DNA from: an uncultured Sporosarcina sp.
GTDB taxonomy: Bacteria > Bacillota > Bacilli > Bacillales_A > Planococcaceae
DNA length: 64,000 bases
Direction of reading: 5' to 3'
NCBI GenBank assembly: GCA_947644645.1
Contig: CANSAF010000003.1
Location: forward strand, 47,758-111,757
Part shown: piece after piece, positions 46,069 through 57,134 of the stretch
Position numbering within the stretch: the first letter of the stretch is position 1
Layout of the letters: the number at the start of each line of letters is the position of its first letter
Translations under genes and position numbers: made by a program
The notes under the pieces: generated by a model
Database searches by the model: none
The model's input: the letters and a program-made list of their open reading frames with translations, nothing else
What the model was told of the DNA's origin: nothing

Positions 46069-47238
46069 ATGCAAGAGAAGAGAAAGCGGATTTTAAAAAT
46101 GTTAGAAAGTGGTACAATCTCCATGGATGAGGCATTGACGTTACTTGAGAATTTGCATGAAGATCACCTAGAAGAAGATGTCAATCAAGTGGCAGACGAA
46201 AAAGAACACTCATTTGAAGTTGCGCGACCGGCTGAACGTAAAGAACAAAAACAAGAGTCGAAATCGACGGAGGATGACAAAGAAGAACCATCTGTTGATG
46301 ACTTTTTAAATGATTTGCGTAAAGATTTTACAATTGTTGGTGACCGTTTTATGCAATTTATGCAATCGGCGGTGCAGAAAGTGAAGGAGTTCGATTTTGA
46401 AGCTCCTTTTGGACAGTCAGCAACTTTCAATCATACGATGACGAAAAAAGCAGAGGGCATTGAAGAAGTTCTCGTGCAAATTGTCAATGGTAAAACGACG
46501 ATTCATAGCAGTGATGATGAAGAGATTCGTGCGGAATTTACAGTGAAAGCCCATAATCAAGAATCAGAAGAAGCCGCTAAAAAAGATTTTCTTGAGAAGA
46601 TTTTATTCGTAACGGATGAAGGAAAACTGCGTCTAATTAGCGATATGAAAATGACGCAAGTGAATGTGGATCTTTATATTCCACGTAAAATGTACAAGAA
46701 AATAGTTGTAAAATTAACGAATGGTTCGTTCAGAATAAAAGAAACTGAAGTTGGGCGTATTCATGTGAAAACAGCGAATGGTCGCATCGAAGTTTCGCAA
46801 TTAACTTTTGAAGAAGCAGATTTTGAGACAGCGAATGGCACAATTTATGTGAATGAAGTTGTCGGTAATACGATTGAAACAGAAACGCTGAACGGTCGTA
46901 TTTATATTGACGGTCGTTTGAAAGAAGTCGAGGCACAGTCGTTAAATGGACATGTTTCGGTGACGACAACGAGTGAAGCAGCGGAGAAAATTGACGCGAA
47001 AACGATGAGTGGTACTGTAGAACTGTATTTCCCGTCAACTTTACCACTTGCTGGAGAGCTTCTGTCGAGCGTTGGAAAAATCGATTTAGGATTGGATGAT
47101 GTGGAAAGAGTTACAGAGCAAGATCAACTATTCCAACGATCCGTTCGTTTTAGAAAAGAAGTACCTGGACAAACGAAGAGACTTCATTTAACGGGCGAAG
47201 CAAAAACAGGAACTGTCCTCGTTCGTTATAATATTTAA
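46069..47238 (+). CDS. DUF4097/YvlB-like protein
   Basis: A 389-aa protein: an N-terminal helical SHOCT-like segment (RKRILKMLESGTISMDEALTLLENL), an acidic linker and a C-terminal beta-solenoid of DUF4097 repeats (ANGRIEV, ANGTIYV, LNGRIYI, LNGHVSV). Adjacent to uvrA as yvlB is in B. subtilis. Members are linked to LiaRS-type envelope stress, which is not proven here. The ATG at 46069 follows AGGAGGAAG. Confidence 0.82.
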   Translation: MQEKRKRILKMLESGTISMDEALTLLENLHEDHLEEDVNQVADEKEHSFEVARPAERKEQKQESKSTEDDKEEPSVDDFLNDLRKDFTIVGDRFMQFMQSAVQKVKEFDFEAPFGQSATFNHTMTKKAEGIEEVLVQIVNGKTTIHSSDDEEIRAEFTVKAHNQESEEAAKKDFLEKILFVTDEGKLRLISDMKMTQVNVDLYIPRKMYKKIVVKLTNGSFRIKETEVGRIHVKTANGRIEVSQLTFEEADFETANGTIYVNEVVGNTIETETLNGRIYIDGRLKEVEAQSLNGHVSVTTTSEAAEKIDAKTMSGTVELYFPSTLPLAGELLSSVGKIDLGLDDVERVTEQDQLFQRSVRFRKEVPGQTKRLHLTGEAKTGTVLVRYNI

Positions 47239-47246
47239 CAACATAC

Positions 47247-47293
47247 GCGATCTGAAAAAGTCGAGCAAAAAGACTTTTTTAGATCGCTTTTTT
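47247..47293 (+). terminator. Terminator after the YvlB-like gene
   Basis: GCGATCTGAAAAAGTC pairs with GACTTTTTTAGATCGC and ends in CTTTTTTG. It also has the AAGTC..GACTT core. Confidence 0.88.
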
Positions 47294-47412
47294 GTGGATT
47301 GCCTAATGTATAATTTCTTTAAAAGGTACATGGAATAATCTGAGTTTTTGTATGAAAAATGCTCTTTTTTTGTATAGCGAAACTTGCACACAAATACCAT
47401 AAGAGAACCTAC

Positions 47413-47565
47413 ATGATTAAAGATAACGCGAATTTACCGACATCAAAAGAAATGGAAGTAGATTTATTTAGAGCACTTCAAATCACTTATTCTGAGGAAT
47501 TTAGCAATCTCTTAACAGAATTAGATCAACTATTACAATTCTTCATAAAAGAAATGATTCGTTGA
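47413..47565 (+). CDS. 50-aa hypothetical protein
   Basis: A short acidic helical frame (MIKDNANLPTSKEMEVDLFRALQITY). The ribosome site is weak (AAGAGAAC) and the stop codon falls inside the GC-rich repeat at 47561-47690, so its end may have been changed by the insertion. I recognise no family. Confidence 0.35.
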   Translation: MIKDNANLPTSKEMEVDLFRALQITYSEEFSNLLTELDQLLQFFIKEMIR

Positions 47566-47690
47566 TTGAAGTGCAGAGCGGCGACTCGGGTGGGATGAAG
47601 TGCGACAGGTAAGACCCTGGACGGAGCGCAGCGAAGGAAGCGGCTTACCGCGCACCCCACCGAACGCGTCCGCTCGGAACGGAAATCAAC
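47561..47690. repeat. 130-bp GC-rich structured repeat element
   Basis: The element begins GTTGATT and ends AATCAAC, an inverted pair, and is far richer in G+C than its surroundings. Internal pieces such as GCGACTCGGGTGGG with CCCCACCGAACGC and GGTAAG with CTTACC can pair. I recognise a dispersed intergenic element of this look from Bacillaceae genomes, from memory only. Confidence 0.7.
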
Positions 47691-47813
47691 TAGCTTTACA
47701 ATACTCACAAAAACTTAACTCAAAGTTAAGAAACAAATCAAAGCAGTCTTCTTTTAGAATTATGTTAAGATGAAGTATATTAGAAACAACAATTCGTAAA
47801 GGTGGTTATAGAT

Positions 47814-48764
47814 ATGGTAGATGTGACTGTGAAAGATGTGCAACAGGCCTTGGAGCTCGAGATTTGTACGGGGCAGGAAGGGCTTGAGCGTACGATAAAT
47901 AAAAGTGATATTTCAAGACCAGGATTGGAAATGGCTGGTTATTTTAATTTTTACCCTGCAGATCGAATTCAATTGCTTGGAAAAACGGAGTTATCATTTT
48001 TTGATACATTAAGTCCGTCGGAACGTCAAAATCGAATGGAACAACTTTGTGCAGAATGTACGCCAGCAGTAATTATTGCGCATGGGATGGAAGTGCCAGA
48101 AGAATTAATCGTCGCGGCGACAGAAGTAGAAATTCCTGTGTTAAAAACGGAAGTGCCGACGACTCGTTTTTCAGGTATGCTAACGAATTTCTTAGAAGGA
48201 CGTTTAGCGCCAATGACGACGATCCATGGGGTGCTTGTCGACGTTTATGGGATTGGTGTGTTAATTACTGGTAAAAGTGGTGTCGGTAAAAGTGAAACAG
48301 CGCTTGAGCTTGTGAAAAGAGGACATCGATTAGTTGCGGATGACTCAGTTGAAATTCGAGAAGTTTCTAAAAATGTCTTAATCGGAACGTCACCGAAACT
48401 GATTGAGCATATGCTAGAAATTCGTGGTGTCGGTATTATTGACATGATGAATTTATTTGGCGCGAGTGCGGTGCGAAGTGATAAGCGAATTGTGTTAGTG
48501 ATTGACTTGGAGCTTTGGGATGATAAGAAAGTGTATGATCGTCTAGGGATTGATGAAAATAAGATGAAAATTATGGATACAGAACTAACGAAACTTGTTG
48601 TGCCAGTACGTCCGGGACGAAACTTATCGGTCATTATTGAAGTGGCTGCAATGGATTACCGAATGAAAAGCATGGGGATTAACGCTGCGCAAGAGTTTTC
48701 GGAGCGCTTGGAATTGGCTATTAGTGAAGGGACGCCGAATAGACAAAAAGGAGCGTCGGATTAA
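47814..48764 (+). CDS. hprK: HPr kinase/phosphorylase
   Basis: A 316-aa bifunctional enzyme that phosphorylates and dephosphorylates Ser46 of HPr and Crh, the switch for carbon catabolite repression. P-loop GKSGVGKS (G153-S160), [17 protein letters not shown] signature and an N-terminal domain of about 130 residues are all present. The ATG at 47814 follows AAAGGTGG. First gene of hprK-lgt-ppaX-acyltransferase. Confidence 0.97.
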   Translation: MVDVTVKDVQQALELEICTGQEGLERTINKSDISRPGLEMAGYFNFYPADRIQLLGKTELSFFDTLSPSERQNRMEQLCAECTPAVIIAHGMEVPEELIVAATEVEIPVLKTEVPTTRFSGMLTNFLEGRLAPMTTIHGVLVDVYGIGVLITGKSGVGKSETALELVKRGHRLVADDSVEIREVSKNVLIGTSPKLIEHMLEIRGVGIIDMMNLFGASAVRSDKRIVLVIDLELWDDKKVYDRLGIDENKMKIMDTELTKLVVPVRPGRNLSVIIEVAAMDYRMKSMGINAAQEFSERLELAISEGTPNRQKGASD

Positions 48765-48767
48765 AAT

Positions 48768-49574
48768 ATGTTGAATTTATTAGCCATTAACCCAATTGCC
48801 TTTTCGCTTGGCGGATTAGAAATTCGATGGTACGGCATACTAATTGCAACGGGAATCGTTCTTGCATTTCTTGTCGTGCAGCGTGAAATGGTAAAGCGAG
48901 GCATGCACCAAGACTTTTTAACAGATTTACTCATTTGGGCAGTGCCAATCTCAATTATTAGTGCCAGAATTTACTATGTTGTTTTCTCATGGGATATGTA
49001 TAAAGATAATCCGATTAATGCCATTAAAATTTGGGAAGGCGGCATTGCGATACATGGTGCGTTAATTGGTGCATTTTTAACCGCTTATTTCTTTACGAAA
49101 AAACGTGGCGTGTCATTCTGGAAAACAGTGGATATTGCAGCACCGGGGATTTTAGTCGGTCAAATTATCGGTCGCTGGGGTAATTTTATGAACCAAGAAG
49201 CGCATGGCGGACCGGTTTCAGAACGATTTATGGAAACGACAATTATTCCAGATTGGATTATGAAACAAATGACGATTGATGGTGTGACGTATCATCCGAC
49301 ATTTTTATATGAGTCCATGTGGAATTTAGTGGGACTAATTATTATTCTATTATTACGTCGTGTGGCTTTAAAACGTGGGGAAATGTTTTTGTTTTACCTA
49401 ACGTGGTACTCGATTGGACGTTTTTTTATCGAAGGAATGCGTACGGATAGCTTATACGGCGGAATCCTACGTGCAGCACAAGTTGTGTCGATTGTAACGA
49501 TTATTGGCGCAATCATATTTTTCATCATGAGAAGATATGTGACAAAAGTAAAAGAAACTTATCAAGATCAGTGA
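48768..49574 (+). CDS. lgt: Prolipoprotein diacylglyceryl transferase
   Basis: A 268-aa membrane enzyme with seven helices that attaches diacylglycerol to the lipobox Cys of prelipoproteins. The Lgt signature GRWGNFMNQEAHGG and the HPTFLYESMWNL stretch are clear. It starts three bases after the hprK stop. Confidence 0.96.
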   Translation: MLNLLAINPIAFSLGGLEIRWYGILIATGIVLAFLVVQREMVKRGMHQDFLTDLLIWAVPISIISARIYYVVFSWDMYKDNPINAIKIWEGGIAIHGALIGAFLTAYFFTKKRGVSFWKTVDIAAPGILVGQIIGRWGNFMNQEAHGGPVSERFMETTIIPDWIMKQMTIDGVTYHPTFLYESMWNLVGLIIILLLRRVALKRGEMFLFYLTWYSIGRFFIEGMRTDSLYGGILRAAQVVSIVTIIGAIIFFIMRRYVTKVKETYQDQ

Positions 49575-49592
49575 TTTGGGAGGATTTTATAC

Positions 49593-50246
49593 GTGACGAA
49601 AGAAATAAAAGCATTATTATTTGACTTTGATGGAACATTAATGGATACAAATGATTTGATTATCCGAACATTTACGCATGTTTTAGAGAGACATTTTCCT
49701 GGAGAATATGACAGGGAAAGAATTTTACCTTTTTTAGGACCTACATTGGAAGATACATTTACACAAGTGGATGCGAACAATGCGCTTGAACTTGTGAAAG
49801 AATATCGCGCGTGGAATAAAGCGAATCATGATGCGCTCGTTCATGAGTTTGACGGGGTTTCAAAAGCACTTTTACAATTAAAAGAAGAAGGCTATAAACT
49901 GGCAATCGTATCGACGAAGAAAAACGATATGCTCTATAAAGGGATTCGATTATTAGAAGCGGGCGATATTTTCGATACAGTAATTGGTTTTGATGATGTC
50001 GAAAATACGAAGCCAAACCCAGAACCGATTTTACTTGCAGTAGAAAGACTTGGTGTTGACCGCGAAGAAGCGATGATGATTGGCGATAATTACCATGATA
50101 TCGTTGGGGGTCAAAATGCTGGCGTGACAACGGCGGGTGTTGCTTGGACGATTAAAGGCGAAGATTTTTTACAACAATATAAGCCGGATTATATGTTACA
50201 ACATATTAGTGATTTACATACGATATTAAAAGGTGAGAAAGATTGA
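49593..50246 (+). CDS. ppaX: Pyrophosphatase PpaX
   Basis: A 217-aa HAD-family hydrolase (DFDGTLMDTND, VSTKKND, MIGDNYHDIVGG) that removes the pyrophosphate released by HPr kinase/phosphorylase. Position right after hprK-lgt is conserved with B. subtilis. GTG start behind GGGAGG. Confidence 0.93.
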   Translation: MTKEIKALLFDFDGTLMDTNDLIIRTFTHVLERHFPGEYDRERILPFLGPTLEDTFTQVDANNALELVKEYRAWNKANHDALVHEFDGVSKALLQLKEEGYKLAIVSTKKNDMLYKGIRLLEAGDIFDTVIGFDDVENTKPNPEPILLAVERLGVDREEAMMIGDNYHDIVGGQNAGVTTAGVAWTIKGEDFLQQYKPDYMLQHISDLHTILKGEKD

Positions 50247-50761
50247 GACGGACGGAGCGGCATCCTGCCAAAGGAGGCGCGAATTCTCTTTGGCATATTT
50301 ACAAGACGGTTTCGTTTTGGAAAGTCGCTAAAAATTTTATCGTGATTCAAATTTCGCGTTATACGCCGTTCATTCCAGTGAAAAACTTTTTGTTTCGTAC
50401 ATTTTTGAAGATGAAAATTGGCGATAAAACTTCTTTTGCGTTAATGGTCATGCCAGATGTGATGTTCCCTGAGCGAATTTCGGTCGGAAATAATTCAATC
50501 ATCGGTTATAACACAACGATTCTTGCACATGAGTATTTGATTGATGAATATCGTATTGGTGATGTTGTCATTGGTGAAAATGTGTTAATTGGTGCCAATA
50601 CGACGATTTTACCAGGTGTGAAAATTGGTGACGGAGCAATTGTGTCAGCGGCAACACTTGTGAACCGAGATATTCCAGCAGGTGCATTTGTCGGCGGAAA
50701 TCCTGTGAAGATTATTTATACAAAGGAAGAAATGGCATTACGACAACAAGCGCAAAAATAG
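50243..50761 (+). CDS. Left-handed beta-helix acyltransferase (YvoF-like)
   Basis: A 172-aa hexapeptide-repeat acetyltransferase. The repeats run ISVGNNSIIGYNTTILAHEYLI, then VVIGENVLIGANTTILPGVKIGDGAIVSAATLV. An N-terminal helix precedes the repeats. The substrate is unknown. Its TTG start overlaps the ppaX stop, so it is translationally coupled. Confidence 0.88.
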   Translation: MRRTERHPAKGGANSLWHIYKTVSFWKVAKNFIVIQISRYTPFIPVKNFLFRTFLKMKIGDKTSFALMVMPDVMFPERISVGNNSIIGYNTTILAHEYLIDEYRIGDVVIGENVLIGANTTILPGVKIGDGAIVSAATLVNRDIPAGAFVGGNPVKIIYTKEEMALRQQAQK

Positions 50762-50768
50762 AAAGACG

Positions 50769-50799
50769 TTAACAGAATTTCTATCTTGTATGTTATACT
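50769..50799 (+). promoter_or_regulatory. Promoter with extended -10 before the TPR gene
   Basis: TTAACA (50769-50774) and TGTTATACT (50791-50799), an extended -10 with 19-base spacing. A hairpin follows. Confidence 0.5.
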
Positions 50800-50812
50800 A
50801 ATCGCAATGAAC

Positions 50813-50845
50813 AGAAGGATGGCCAAGATCATCCTTCTTATAATT
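50813..50845 (+). terminator. Hairpin before the TPR gene
   Basis: AGAAGGATG pairs with CATCCTTCT, then TATAATTT. It lies between the extended -10 promoter and the TPR start codon, so it is a leader hairpin/attenuator, or it ends the hprK operon transcript. Confidence 0.55.
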
Positions 50846-50859
50846 TCGGGGGAATTTGA

Positions 50860-52374
50860 TTGGATAAAAAGCGATTTTTAAAAGGTAAGAAAATGATATC
50901 ATTTATTCCAGATGGAGAATTTTATTATAAAAAAGCAATACAGGCGATGCAGCGTGAACAATTTACGCAAGCGCATAAATATTTGAAGCGCGCAACAGAA
51001 TTGAGTCCAGATGATCCGTTGATTTTAATGCAATATGGTGTGTTAGTCATGGAAGAAGGACGTTTTTTAGAAGCGCAAGAAATTTTACAAGAAGCTTATT
51101 TATTGGATGAAAATACATCTGAAATTGTCTTTTATTTAGCTGAAGTGCATGCGCATTTAAATTTATTGACGGAAGCAAAAGCGTATGCGGAAAAATATTT
51201 GCGCATGGATATAGACGGTCCCTTTAAAGACGATGCGGAAGAAATTATAGATTTTGTGGAGCAAAATAATCCTTTCGGTGAAATGGAAGATAGTGAAGTC
51301 TATTTATTGCAAGAAGAAGCACGCGGATTTATGGAGTCTGGCGACTTTAACAAAGCCATTGAATTATTAGAGGCGATTGTGACAGACTATCCAGAATACT
51401 GGGCGGCTTATAATAATTTAGCATTGGCTTATTTCTATGTCGGCAGGACGAAAGAAGCCTACGATATATTGACTGATGTTCTCGCGGATAATAAAGGGAA
51501 TTTACATGCGCTTTGTAATTTAGCTGTCTTTTATTATTACGAGAAAAAAGAGCAAGATTTAACAGCTTTACTCGAATTATTAGTGAAAATTAAACCGTAC
51601 TTAGTCGAGCATCGTTATAAACTAGGCGCGACTTTTGCGCTTGTAGGCAAACATGAAGAAGCCTTTTTGCTCTTTAGGCAATTGCAAAAAGCTGGTTATG
51701 ACGGAGATGCAGGCTTTTATTTTTGGTACGCGCATTCCGCTTATTTTACAGGACATGTGGATATTGCGAAAAAAGCTTATGCATCTTTACTGAAAATTGA
51801 TGCGACGAAAGATGGTTTTCAGCCTTGGCGAGATTTAGAACAGGATATTAAACAGGATTCTGTAGAACAAGACCGATCATTTTTACTTAATAAAATTCAA
51901 AATGCTTATCGGAGCGAAAGAATGCTTGGTTTTTTCCTGCTTGGAAAATCTGCGCATAAACAAGAGATTTTATCACATCCTGCTTATATAAAAGTGGAAT
52001 TATTAACAGAGGAAGAAAAATTATTTTTAACGCATGGCATTCGAGAAGAATTGTTTATTGAAGCTGCTTTTAGCAAGCCTTATTTACGCGCGCTAGAAAC
52101 GACGGAACGATTATACGAAGTGTATTGCCCATTAAATGACGAAGCGTCGCATCTATTTCAAATGTGGTTTACGCTTTGTGAAAAAGCAATGCATGAGTCC
52201 TATCCCTTTTTAAATCCGAATGCACTTGCCGCTGCAGTGGATTATATGTTTCAATCGGCACGTTATGGTCATGTGACGAAAACGGCAATCGCGAAAAAAT
52301 ACGGTGTTTCAACGCCAACTTTAACGAAATATATTAATGAATTAATGGCGTTTTTGCCATATTTAAACGATTAA
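50860..52374 (+). CDS. TPR-repeat protein (YvcD-like)
   Basis: A 504-aa soluble helical protein with tandem tetratricopeptide repeats (AHKYLKRATELSPDDPLILMQYGVLVMEEGRFLEA; AIELLEAIVTDYPEYWAAYNNLALAYFYVGR). The C-terminal 40 residues contain a helix-turn-helix-like AIAKKYGVSTPTLTKYINEL, unusual in a TPR protein. TTG start at 50860 behind CGGGGG. Likely a scaffold, perhaps with DNA binding. Confidence 0.85.
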   Translation: MDKKRFLKGKKMISFIPDGEFYYKKAIQAMQREQFTQAHKYLKRATELSPDDPLILMQYGVLVMEEGRFLEAQEILQEAYLLDENTSEIVFYLAEVHAHLNLLTEAKAYAEKYLRMDIDGPFKDDAEEIIDFVEQNNPFGEMEDSEVYLLQEEARGFMESGDFNKAIELLEAIVTDYPEYWAAYNNLALAYFYVGRTKEAYDILTDVLADNKGNLHALCNLAVFYYYEKKEQDLTALLELLVKIKPYLVEHRYKLGATFALVGKHEEAFLLFRQLQKAGYDGDAGFYFWYAHSAYFTGHVDIAKKAYASLLKIDATKDGFQPWRDLEQDIKQDSVEQDRSFLLNKIQNAYRSERMLGFFLLGKSAHKQEILSHPAYIKVELLTEEEKLFLTHGIREELFIEAAFSKPYLRALETTERLYEVYCPLNDEASHLFQMWFTLCEKAMHESYPFLNPNALAAAVDYMFQSARYGHVTKTAIAKKYGVSTPTLTKYINELMAFLPYLND

Positions 52375-52431
52375 TCGGGAACCCCTATAGGTATAAGCAG
52401 AAAAGTTGAATGGTATACCGAAATCTTATAA

Positions 52432-53421
<990 letters not shown>

Positions 53422-53787
53422 ACTTAATCATTTTTTAATGAAAATGTAACATGAATGCAATGTCAAAGGGGTATGCTAGTAGTAGATATCAATTGACCCC
53501 CCTTTTGATATAATAAATAACGAGGTTGCCCTAAAAGTCGAAGTTTGTGACTTTCAGGACACCTCGCTTTTTTATGTGTTTTAATTTTAAATGATGAAAG
53601 GCTAGATATTCACCGTAGAAAGCAGTGGAAAAGCTAATTGAAACGTAAATACAAACAAGAGCCGATTTAGAAAGCCAAGTGTTTAGCGCTCACTCTTCAG
53701 AATTTCTTCAGAATTCATGCTTTCAAATGACGTTTTGAGGGGGAAGCATGTATAATAGAATCTAGCGTATGATAAAAGTGGGGATGT
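53422..53787. other. Intergenic region between trxB and yvcI
   Basis: This 366-base gap contains the family terminator at 53522-53573 and, near its right end, a possible yvcI promoter (ATGACG 53727-53732, TATAAT 53751-53756, 18-base spacer). The rest shows no gene or structure I recognise. Confidence 0.5.
53522..53573 (+). terminator. GAGG/AAGTC-family terminator after trxB
   Basis: GAGGTTGCCCTAAAAGTC pairs with GACTTTCAGGACACCTC around a 9-base loop, then GCTTTTTT. Confidence 0.85.
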
Positions 53788-54264
53788 ATGATGCAGAGAA
53801 TTTCAAATTTATTAATCTTAAAAGAAAATCATGTACTTTTATTGAAAAAGCCGAGACGTGGTTGGTATGTAGCTCCTGGTGGAAAAATAGATCCAGGAGA
53901 ATCGATTTACGAAGCGGCAGTGAGGGAATTTCAAGAAGAAACAGGTGCAAATCCAATTGACCCTCATTTAAAAGGGACGTATACAATGGTCATTAAAAAT
54001 GAAGAAACTGACACTGTAATTGATGAATGGATGTTATTTACATTTATCGCGCGCGATTTAGAAGGCGAACCATTCGAGGAAACAGTAGAAGGTATTTTAG
54101 AATGGCATCCAGTGGAAAGTTTGAAAACACTTCCAATGGCTGAAGGAGATCGAACGAATTTATTGTTTGCTGTTTCTCGGCAAGGCATGCAATACGGCAC
54201 ATTTACGTACACAGAAGAATTTACTTTATTAAAAGAGACGATTCAACAATCTAAGGAAGGATGA
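53788..54264 (+). CDS. yvcI: Nudix hydrolase YvcI
   Basis: A 158-aa Nudix enzyme with the box GGKIDPGESIYEAAVREFQEETGA at residues 33-56. It hydrolyses a nucleoside diphosphate linked to another group; the substrate is unknown. First gene of yvcI-rapZ-yvcK-whiA-crh, the same order as in B. subtilis. Confidence 0.9.
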   Translation: MMQRISNLLILKENHVLLLKKPRRGWYVAPGGKIDPGESIYEAAVREFQEETGANPIDPHLKGTYTMVIKNEETDTVIDEWMLFTFIARDLEGEPFEETVEGILEWHPVESLKTLPMAEGDRTNLLFAVSRQGMQYGTFTYTEEFTLLKETIQQSKEG

Positions 54265-54270
54265 TTGTAC

Positions 54271-55161
54271 ATGGTTGAAGAACAAAAATATCAAGACGAT
54301 GTAGAATTGGTCATTATTACAGGAATGTCAGGAGCTGGGAAAACAGTTGCGATGCAAAGCTTCGAGGATCTCGGGTTTTACTGTATCGATAATTTACCCC
54401 CTGAATTGCTCGTTACTTTTTTAGATTTAATGATGAAATCGGAAAATAAAATGCGTCGAATTGCGGCAGTAATGGATACACGCGGTGGGGATTTATTTGA
54501 TTCGCTATTAGGCGCATTGGATGAATTAAGTCAGAAAAAAGAAGTGACATGGAAAATTTTATTTTTAGATGCAGATGATGAAACGCTTGTGAGACGATAT
54601 AAGGAAAGTAGACGCTCACATCCGCTTGCTGAAGGTGGGTTACCGCTAGAGGGCATCCAAAAAGAACGTGAATTATTAACGAAATTACGCGGACGCGCGC
54701 GTTCAATTTATAACACATCGCAGTTATTGCCACGAAAATTACGTGAAAAAATTGTAGATGAATTTTCAACGAAACAAGAAGCATTATTTACAGTGAATTT
54801 TGTATCATTCGGTTTTAAACATGGTATGCCGATTGATGCGGATGTCGTGTTTGATATACGATTTTTACCAAATCCATTCTATATTGAAGAATTACGCCCA
54901 AAAACAGGATTAGACGCTGAAGTTTATAATTATGTTTTAAAATGGGGAGAAACAAATCAACTCATTGAAAAATTAACCGATTTATTTAAGTTTTTAATAC
55001 CACAATATAAGAATGAAGGAAAATCACAAGTTGTTATTGCATTTGGTTGTACGGGAGGTCAGCATAGATCAGTAACATTAGCCGAATATTTTGGGGAACA
55101 TTTTAAAGATGGGTATCGCACGTTAATTACGCATCGAGATGTTCATTTGAGAAAGCATTAA
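54271..55161 (+). CDS. rapZ: RNase adaptor/nucleotide-binding protein RapZ (YvcJ)
   Basis: A 296-aa P-loop protein ([11 protein letters not shown]) with the C-terminal [14 protein letters not shown] motif of RapZ. In Proteobacteria it governs GlmS via sRNA decay; in Bacillus YvcJ binds GTP and affects competence. The ATG at 54271 follows GGAAGG at normal spacing. Confidence 0.94.
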   Translation: MVEEQKYQDDVELVIITGMSGAGKTVAMQSFEDLGFYCIDNLPPELLVTFLDLMMKSENKMRRIAAVMDTRGGDLFDSLLGALDELSQKKEVTWKILFLDADDETLVRRYKESRRSHPLAEGGLPLEGIQKERELLTKLRGRARSIYNTSQLLPRKLREKIVDEFSTKQEALFTVNFVSFGFKHGMPIDADVVFDIRFLPNPFYIEELRPKTGLDAEVYNYVLKWGETNQLIEKLTDLFKFLIPQYKNEGKSQVVIAFGCTGGQHRSVTLAEYFGEHFKDGYRTLITHRDVHLRKH

Positions 55162-55165
55162 TGGT

Positions 55166-56140
55166 ATGAATGCGATTCATAAACAAAAAAAGGTTATTAT
55201 CTTCGGTGGTGGAACAGGTTTATCAACATTAGTTCGCGGTTTAAAGAAATTTCCAATTGATATTACCGCGGTTGTAACCGTTGCCGATGACGGAGGTAGT
55301 TCCGGAAAGCTTTTAGATGAATACGATATCCCGCCTCCCGGAGATGTTCGTAATGTCATGGCGGCTTTATCAGATGTAGAGCCGCTAATTGAAAAAATGT
55401 TTCAATATCGTTTTCAAAGTTCGAAAGGTTTGGAAGGGCATTCACTCGGCAATTTAATGTTGGCAGCGCTGACAAATATTACGGGTGATTTTGCGAGAGC
55501 TGTTGAACAAATGAGTCATATTTTAAATATTCAAGGAAAAGTCCTTCCAGCAGCAAATGAAAGAATAACATTGCATGCGGAATTAGAAGATGGCACAATT
55601 GTAACGGGCGAATCTAAAATACCTGTTTACGGTCGTAAAATTCGACGTGTTTATTTAACACCTGAAGAAGTGCGCACGCTTCCAGAAACGGTCGAAGCCA
55701 TTCGTCAAGCGGATTTAATTGTATTTGGACCGGGAAGTTTATATACGAGTATCTTACCGACAATTCTTGTTCAAGAAATTCGTCAAACAGTACTTTCGAC
55801 TTCTGCTAAAAAGGTGTATATTTGTAATTTGACGACACAAGCTGGTGAAACATTAGAATATACTGCTTCAGAGCATGTTCAAGCGCTATATGATCATGCG
55901 GGAGAAGCATTTATAGATACAGTCTTATTAAATACAGCGGATTTCACTTCATTATTAGCTCATGGCGCATACGAAGGGGCACCTTTGCCAGTGGAACATG
56001 ATTTGGAAGCGTTAAAAAAATTAGTGCCCGATGTCGTTCAAAAAGATATTGCGGTCATAATCGATGGATATATTCGCCATCAGTCGGAAAAAGTTGCGGC
56101 GTGGCTCATCGATTATATGGAAAAAAGCAACAAAGAATAG
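55166..56140 (+). CDS. yvcK: Gluconeogenesis factor YvcK (GlmR, CofD-like)
   Basis: A 324-aa UPF0052/CofD-like protein that controls carbon flow into wall precursors by binding UDP-GlcNAc and stimulating GlmS. Landmarks: FGGGTGLSTLVRGLKKFP and VADDGGSSGKLLDE near the N terminus, FGPGSLYTSILP near residue 190. It is four bases after rapZ. Confidence 0.95.
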   Translation: MNAIHKQKKVIIFGGGTGLSTLVRGLKKFPIDITAVVTVADDGGSSGKLLDEYDIPPPGDVRNVMAALSDVEPLIEKMFQYRFQSSKGLEGHSLGNLMLAALTNITGDFARAVEQMSHILNIQGKVLPAANERITLHAELEDGTIVTGESKIPVYGRKIRRVYLTPEEVRTLPETVEAIRQADLIVFGPGSLYTSILPTILVQEIRQTVLSTSAKKVYICNLTTQAGETLEYTASEHVQALYDHAGEAFIDTVLLNTADFTSLLAHGAYEGAPLPVEHDLEALKKLVPDVVQKDIAVIIDGYIRHQSEKVAAWLIDYMEKSNKE

Positions 56141-56158
56141 GTGAAAGGAGGAAAATAT

Positions 56159-57106
56159 ATGTCATTTGCATCAAGAACTAAAAAAGAATTAACGCAAATT
56201 GAAGCAGATGACTGCTGCGTACGTGCTGAAACGGCAGCATTTATTCGGATGAATGGTGCGCTTTCTTTTTCAAATAAAAAATTAAGTTTAGATGCGCAAA
56301 CTGAAAATGCTGCGATTGCTAGACGCCTTTATTCGAATTTAAAACGTCTTTATCCGTATAAAATCGAATTATTGGTACGTAAGAAAATGCAGTTAAAGAA
56401 AAATAATGTGTATATTTGTCGAATTCGTGAAGGCGTTCAACCACTTTTAGAAGATTTAGTGATTTTAACCGGGACTTTTGAGTTTAAAAATGATATACCA
56501 GAAGTATTGGTTGAAAAAGATTGTTGTAAGCGAGCTTATTTACGCGGTGCATTTTTAGCTGGCGGTTCTGTTAATAACCCAGAAACATCAACCTATCATC
56601 TTGAAATCTTTTCAATTTATAAAGAGCATAGCGAATCGCTCGTTGAATTAATGAATACGTATCGTTTGAATGCAAAGTCTATCGAACGAAAAAGTGGCTA
56701 TATTGCTTATTTAAAAGAAGCCGAAAAAATATCTGATTTTCTCGGCGTTGTCGGTGCGCATGTTGGCTTGATGAAATTTGAAGATGTGCGTATTATACGT
56801 GATATGAGAAACAGTGTGAATCGACTTGTAAATTGTGAAACAGCGAATTTAAATAAAACAATTGGTGCAGCACAGCGTCAAGTGAATAATATTAAATTTA
56901 TTCAAGAAACGATTGGATTGGATCAATTGCCTGAACGATTGCAAGAAATTGCTTGGTTACGATTAGAACATCAAGATATTACATTAAAAGAGCTTGGCGA
57001 TCTCGTATCAGGCGTCAAAGTGAGTAAATCAGGTGTTAATCATAGATTAAGAAAAATAGAAGAAATTGCGGAAAACCTCCGAACTGGAGGACTAGGCATT
57101 ACATAA
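56159..57106 (+). CDS. whiA: DNA-binding protein WhiA
   Basis: A 315-aa fusion of a LAGLIDADG-like domain ([18 protein letters not shown]) and a C-terminal helix-turn-helix ([25 protein letters not shown]). In Bacillus it affects cell division and growth. The ATG at 56159 follows AAAGGAGG. Operon with yvcK and crh. Confidence 0.95.
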   Translation: MSFASRTKKELTQIEADDCCVRAETAAFIRMNGALSFSNKKLSLDAQTENAAIARRLYSNLKRLYPYKIELLVRKKMQLKKNNVYICRIREGVQPLLEDLVILTGTFEFKNDIPEVLVEKDCCKRAYLRGAFLAGGSVNNPETSTYHLEIFSIYKEHSESLVELMNTYRLNAKSIERKSGYIAYLKEAEKISDFLGVVGAHVGLMKFEDVRIIRDMRNSVNRLVNCETANLNKTIGAAQRQVNNIKFIQETIGLDQLPERLQEIAWLRLEHQDITLKELGDLVSGVKVSKSGVNHRLRKIEEIAENLRTGGLGIT

Positions 57107-57134
57107 TTCCGCAAAATGAAGGAGTGTGTATGAA

